From Ferruginibacter sp. (GTDB lineage Bacteria > Bacteroidota > Bacteroidia > Chitinophagales > Chitinophagaceae): a stretch of DNA of 37,126 nt. The position numbers were made by a program, and so were the translations under genes. How positions within the stretch are numbered: position 1 is the stretch's first letter; every line of letters starts with the position of its first letter. The DNA is taken from positions 1 through 37,126 of the forward strand of contig JANXXM010000102.1 of NCBI GenBank assembly GCA_025350645.1. Reading direction: 5' to 3'. The notes beneath the pieces are model-generated. The model did not search any database, had not been told where the DNA came from, and was given only the letters and a program-made list of their open reading frames with translations. Of this stretch, positions 36,051 through 37,126 are shown piece after piece.

Positions 36051-37126
36051 TATCCTGCTAAAACAAATAAATTTTTATAGGCATCTTTGAGTGTATCTTC
36101 TTTTATTTGTGTAATTGCATACTGCGTTGCTGCGTGGCTGCACCGTAAGTATTCTTCATTTTGCATTGCAGCAAAAAATTGTATAGCAACTGCGATCTCT
36201 TCTTTGGCTGGTTGCACATTTATTCCTGCGCCTGCCTTTTGCAGCATATTCCACGGTGTACCATTGCTGGTTATTACCGGGCGGCCTGCAGTAAACGCTT
36301 CCGTAAAAGCATGACCAAAGTTTTCGCTGCGGCTGGGTAAAATAAAAACATGGTTATCTGTAAATGCCTTTTCTTTATCTGCAGGGTTAAGATCTCCATG
36401 ATACAGCACTGTAATATTTGCTGGTAAATTTTTAATTGCTGCAAGGCATATATCCCAATAAGCAGCATCTTTTACAGGACCATAAATATTCCAAATAATT
36501 TTTTGATTGCACACCTGCAATGCCTGCAATACAATCAAATGATTTTTCATGGGGCTTATAAGTGCTACCGACATTAAATTCAATTCATCTTTTACTTTTA
36601 TTGGTGGCGTTATGTATGCTAACCTGCTGGCATAATTTGCAGCAATTTTTGTTACAACTTTTTTACCAAATGCTTTTTCAATAAAAACCTTTTCATCTTC
36701 ATCTGTCGCATGAAAAGTTATTGCATGTATTCTTCCGGTAAGCTTGAGCAAAGCAAGAAAAAGTTGTTTCTTCAATTTTTTCTGACTTAGTGCGCCGCTA
36801 TGCAACATACCTCTTACAGATAATATGGTATGAGGTACAGTAGAAAAAAACAAGGGTTTTACATTATACTCCCAGGAAAATAAGCCCACAATAAACAGTG
36901 CCGATGGTTGTACTATTTTTATTTGCTGCTGCATGCTGCGGCTTTTATTTACACCGGCTGCATACCATACTTTTGTGTATTCATTATAAGATATCCACTG
37001 GTTGGTTTGTACCTGCGGCAAAAGCTCTCCATTAAGATCTGTATTGCTGCAAAAAATATAATACGCTATATTTTCATTAAAGCGCTGCACCATATTTATG
37101 ATGGATTGCACAGGACCGCCTGCTTT
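36050..37126 (-). CDS. GT4-type glycosyltransferase, start outside window
   Basis: A GT-B fold retaining glycosyltransferase. The frame runs off the right edge: KAGGPVQSIINMV is read before any start, and the GGP motif is the usual acceptor/donor loop near the N-terminus, so only some 10-20 residues should be missing. The C-terminal half has VALISPMKNHLIVLQAL, WNIYGPVKD and the donor-binding PSRSENFGHAFTEAFTAGRPVITS, with a Glu of SENFGHAFTEA as the family E-x7-E. It is the first visible gene of the minus-strand polysaccharide operon and overlaps the exosortase gene by one base. Confidence 0.9.
   Translation of the reverse strand, partial: KAGGPVQSIINMVQRFNENIAYYIFCSNTDLNGELLPQVQTNQWISYNEYTKVWYAAGVNKSRSMQQQIKIVQPSALFIVGLFSWEYNVKPLFFSTVPHTILSVRGMLHSGALSQKKLKKQLFLALLKLTGRIHAITFHATDEDEKVFIEKAFGKKVVTKIAANYASRLAYITPPIKVKDELNLMSVALISPMKNHLIVLQALQVCNQKIIWNIYGPVKDAAYWDICLAAIKNLPANITVLYHGDLNPADKEKAFTDNHVFILPSRSENFGHAFTEAFTAGRPVITSNGTPWNMLQKAGAGINVQPAKEEIAVAIQFFAAMQNEEYLRCSHAATQYAITQIKEDTLKDAYKNLFVLAG

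Overview
The window reads as chromosomal DNA of a Bacteroidota bacterium, most likely Chitinophagaceae. The grounds are an adjacent SusC/SusD pair, a protein with a type IX secretion C-terminal domain, TAnnTTTG-type -7 promoter boxes, AT-rich spacers with A-rich leaders instead of clear Shine-Dalgarno sites, and an alpha/beta-fused branched-chain-type 2-oxoacid dehydrogenase E1. No tRNA, rRNA, CRISPR array, transposase or phage gene was found.

Positions 1-26400 are dominated by alpha-glucan and disaccharide use. On the + strand: a GH13 alpha-glucosidase whose start lies left of the window, a periplasmic GH37 trehalase ending in a hairpin terminator, and a tight three-gene cassette (SLC45-like sugar/H+ symporter, (alpha/alpha)6 glycosidase resembling GH100 invertases, PfkB fructokinase-like kinase). 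Two minus-strand genes follow (secreted alpha/beta esterase, patatin-like phospholipase), then a decayed methylglyoxal synthase gene. Next is a 1928-residue secreted GH13 amylase with eleven 79-residue Ig-like repeats and a type IX sorting domain. A LacI-family regulator is divergent from susC-susD-(lipocalin-like lipoprotein)-(SusE-like binding protein), followed by a GH31 alpha-glucosidase. The likely logic is surface cleavage by the T9SS amylase, binding and import by SusCD and accessory proteins, periplasmic trimming by GH31 (and possibly GH13), then uptake by the symporter. The same 11-base core, AAACGTTTGCA, lies upstream of both susC and the symporter, so one LacI regulator may control both units.

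Positions 26700-33000 hold housekeeping genes: efp (with arginine instead of lysine at the tip of its functional loop), accB, accC, and the fused E1 gene behind a clear Bacteroidota promoter. Between accC and E1 lies a broken ATPase gene of the ATPase_2/DUF234 type.

Positions 33046-37126 (minus strand) are the end of an exopolysaccharide cluster: GT4 glycosyltransferase (start outside the window), exosortase-family protein, WcaF-like acetyltransferase, GT2 glycosyltransferase and a CpsB-type PHP phosphatase. I found no clear undescribed system. The points most worth following are the shared LacI operator, the binding module common to the amylase and the SusE-like protein, the Arg-tip EF-P, the exosortase cluster, and the two pseudogenes.
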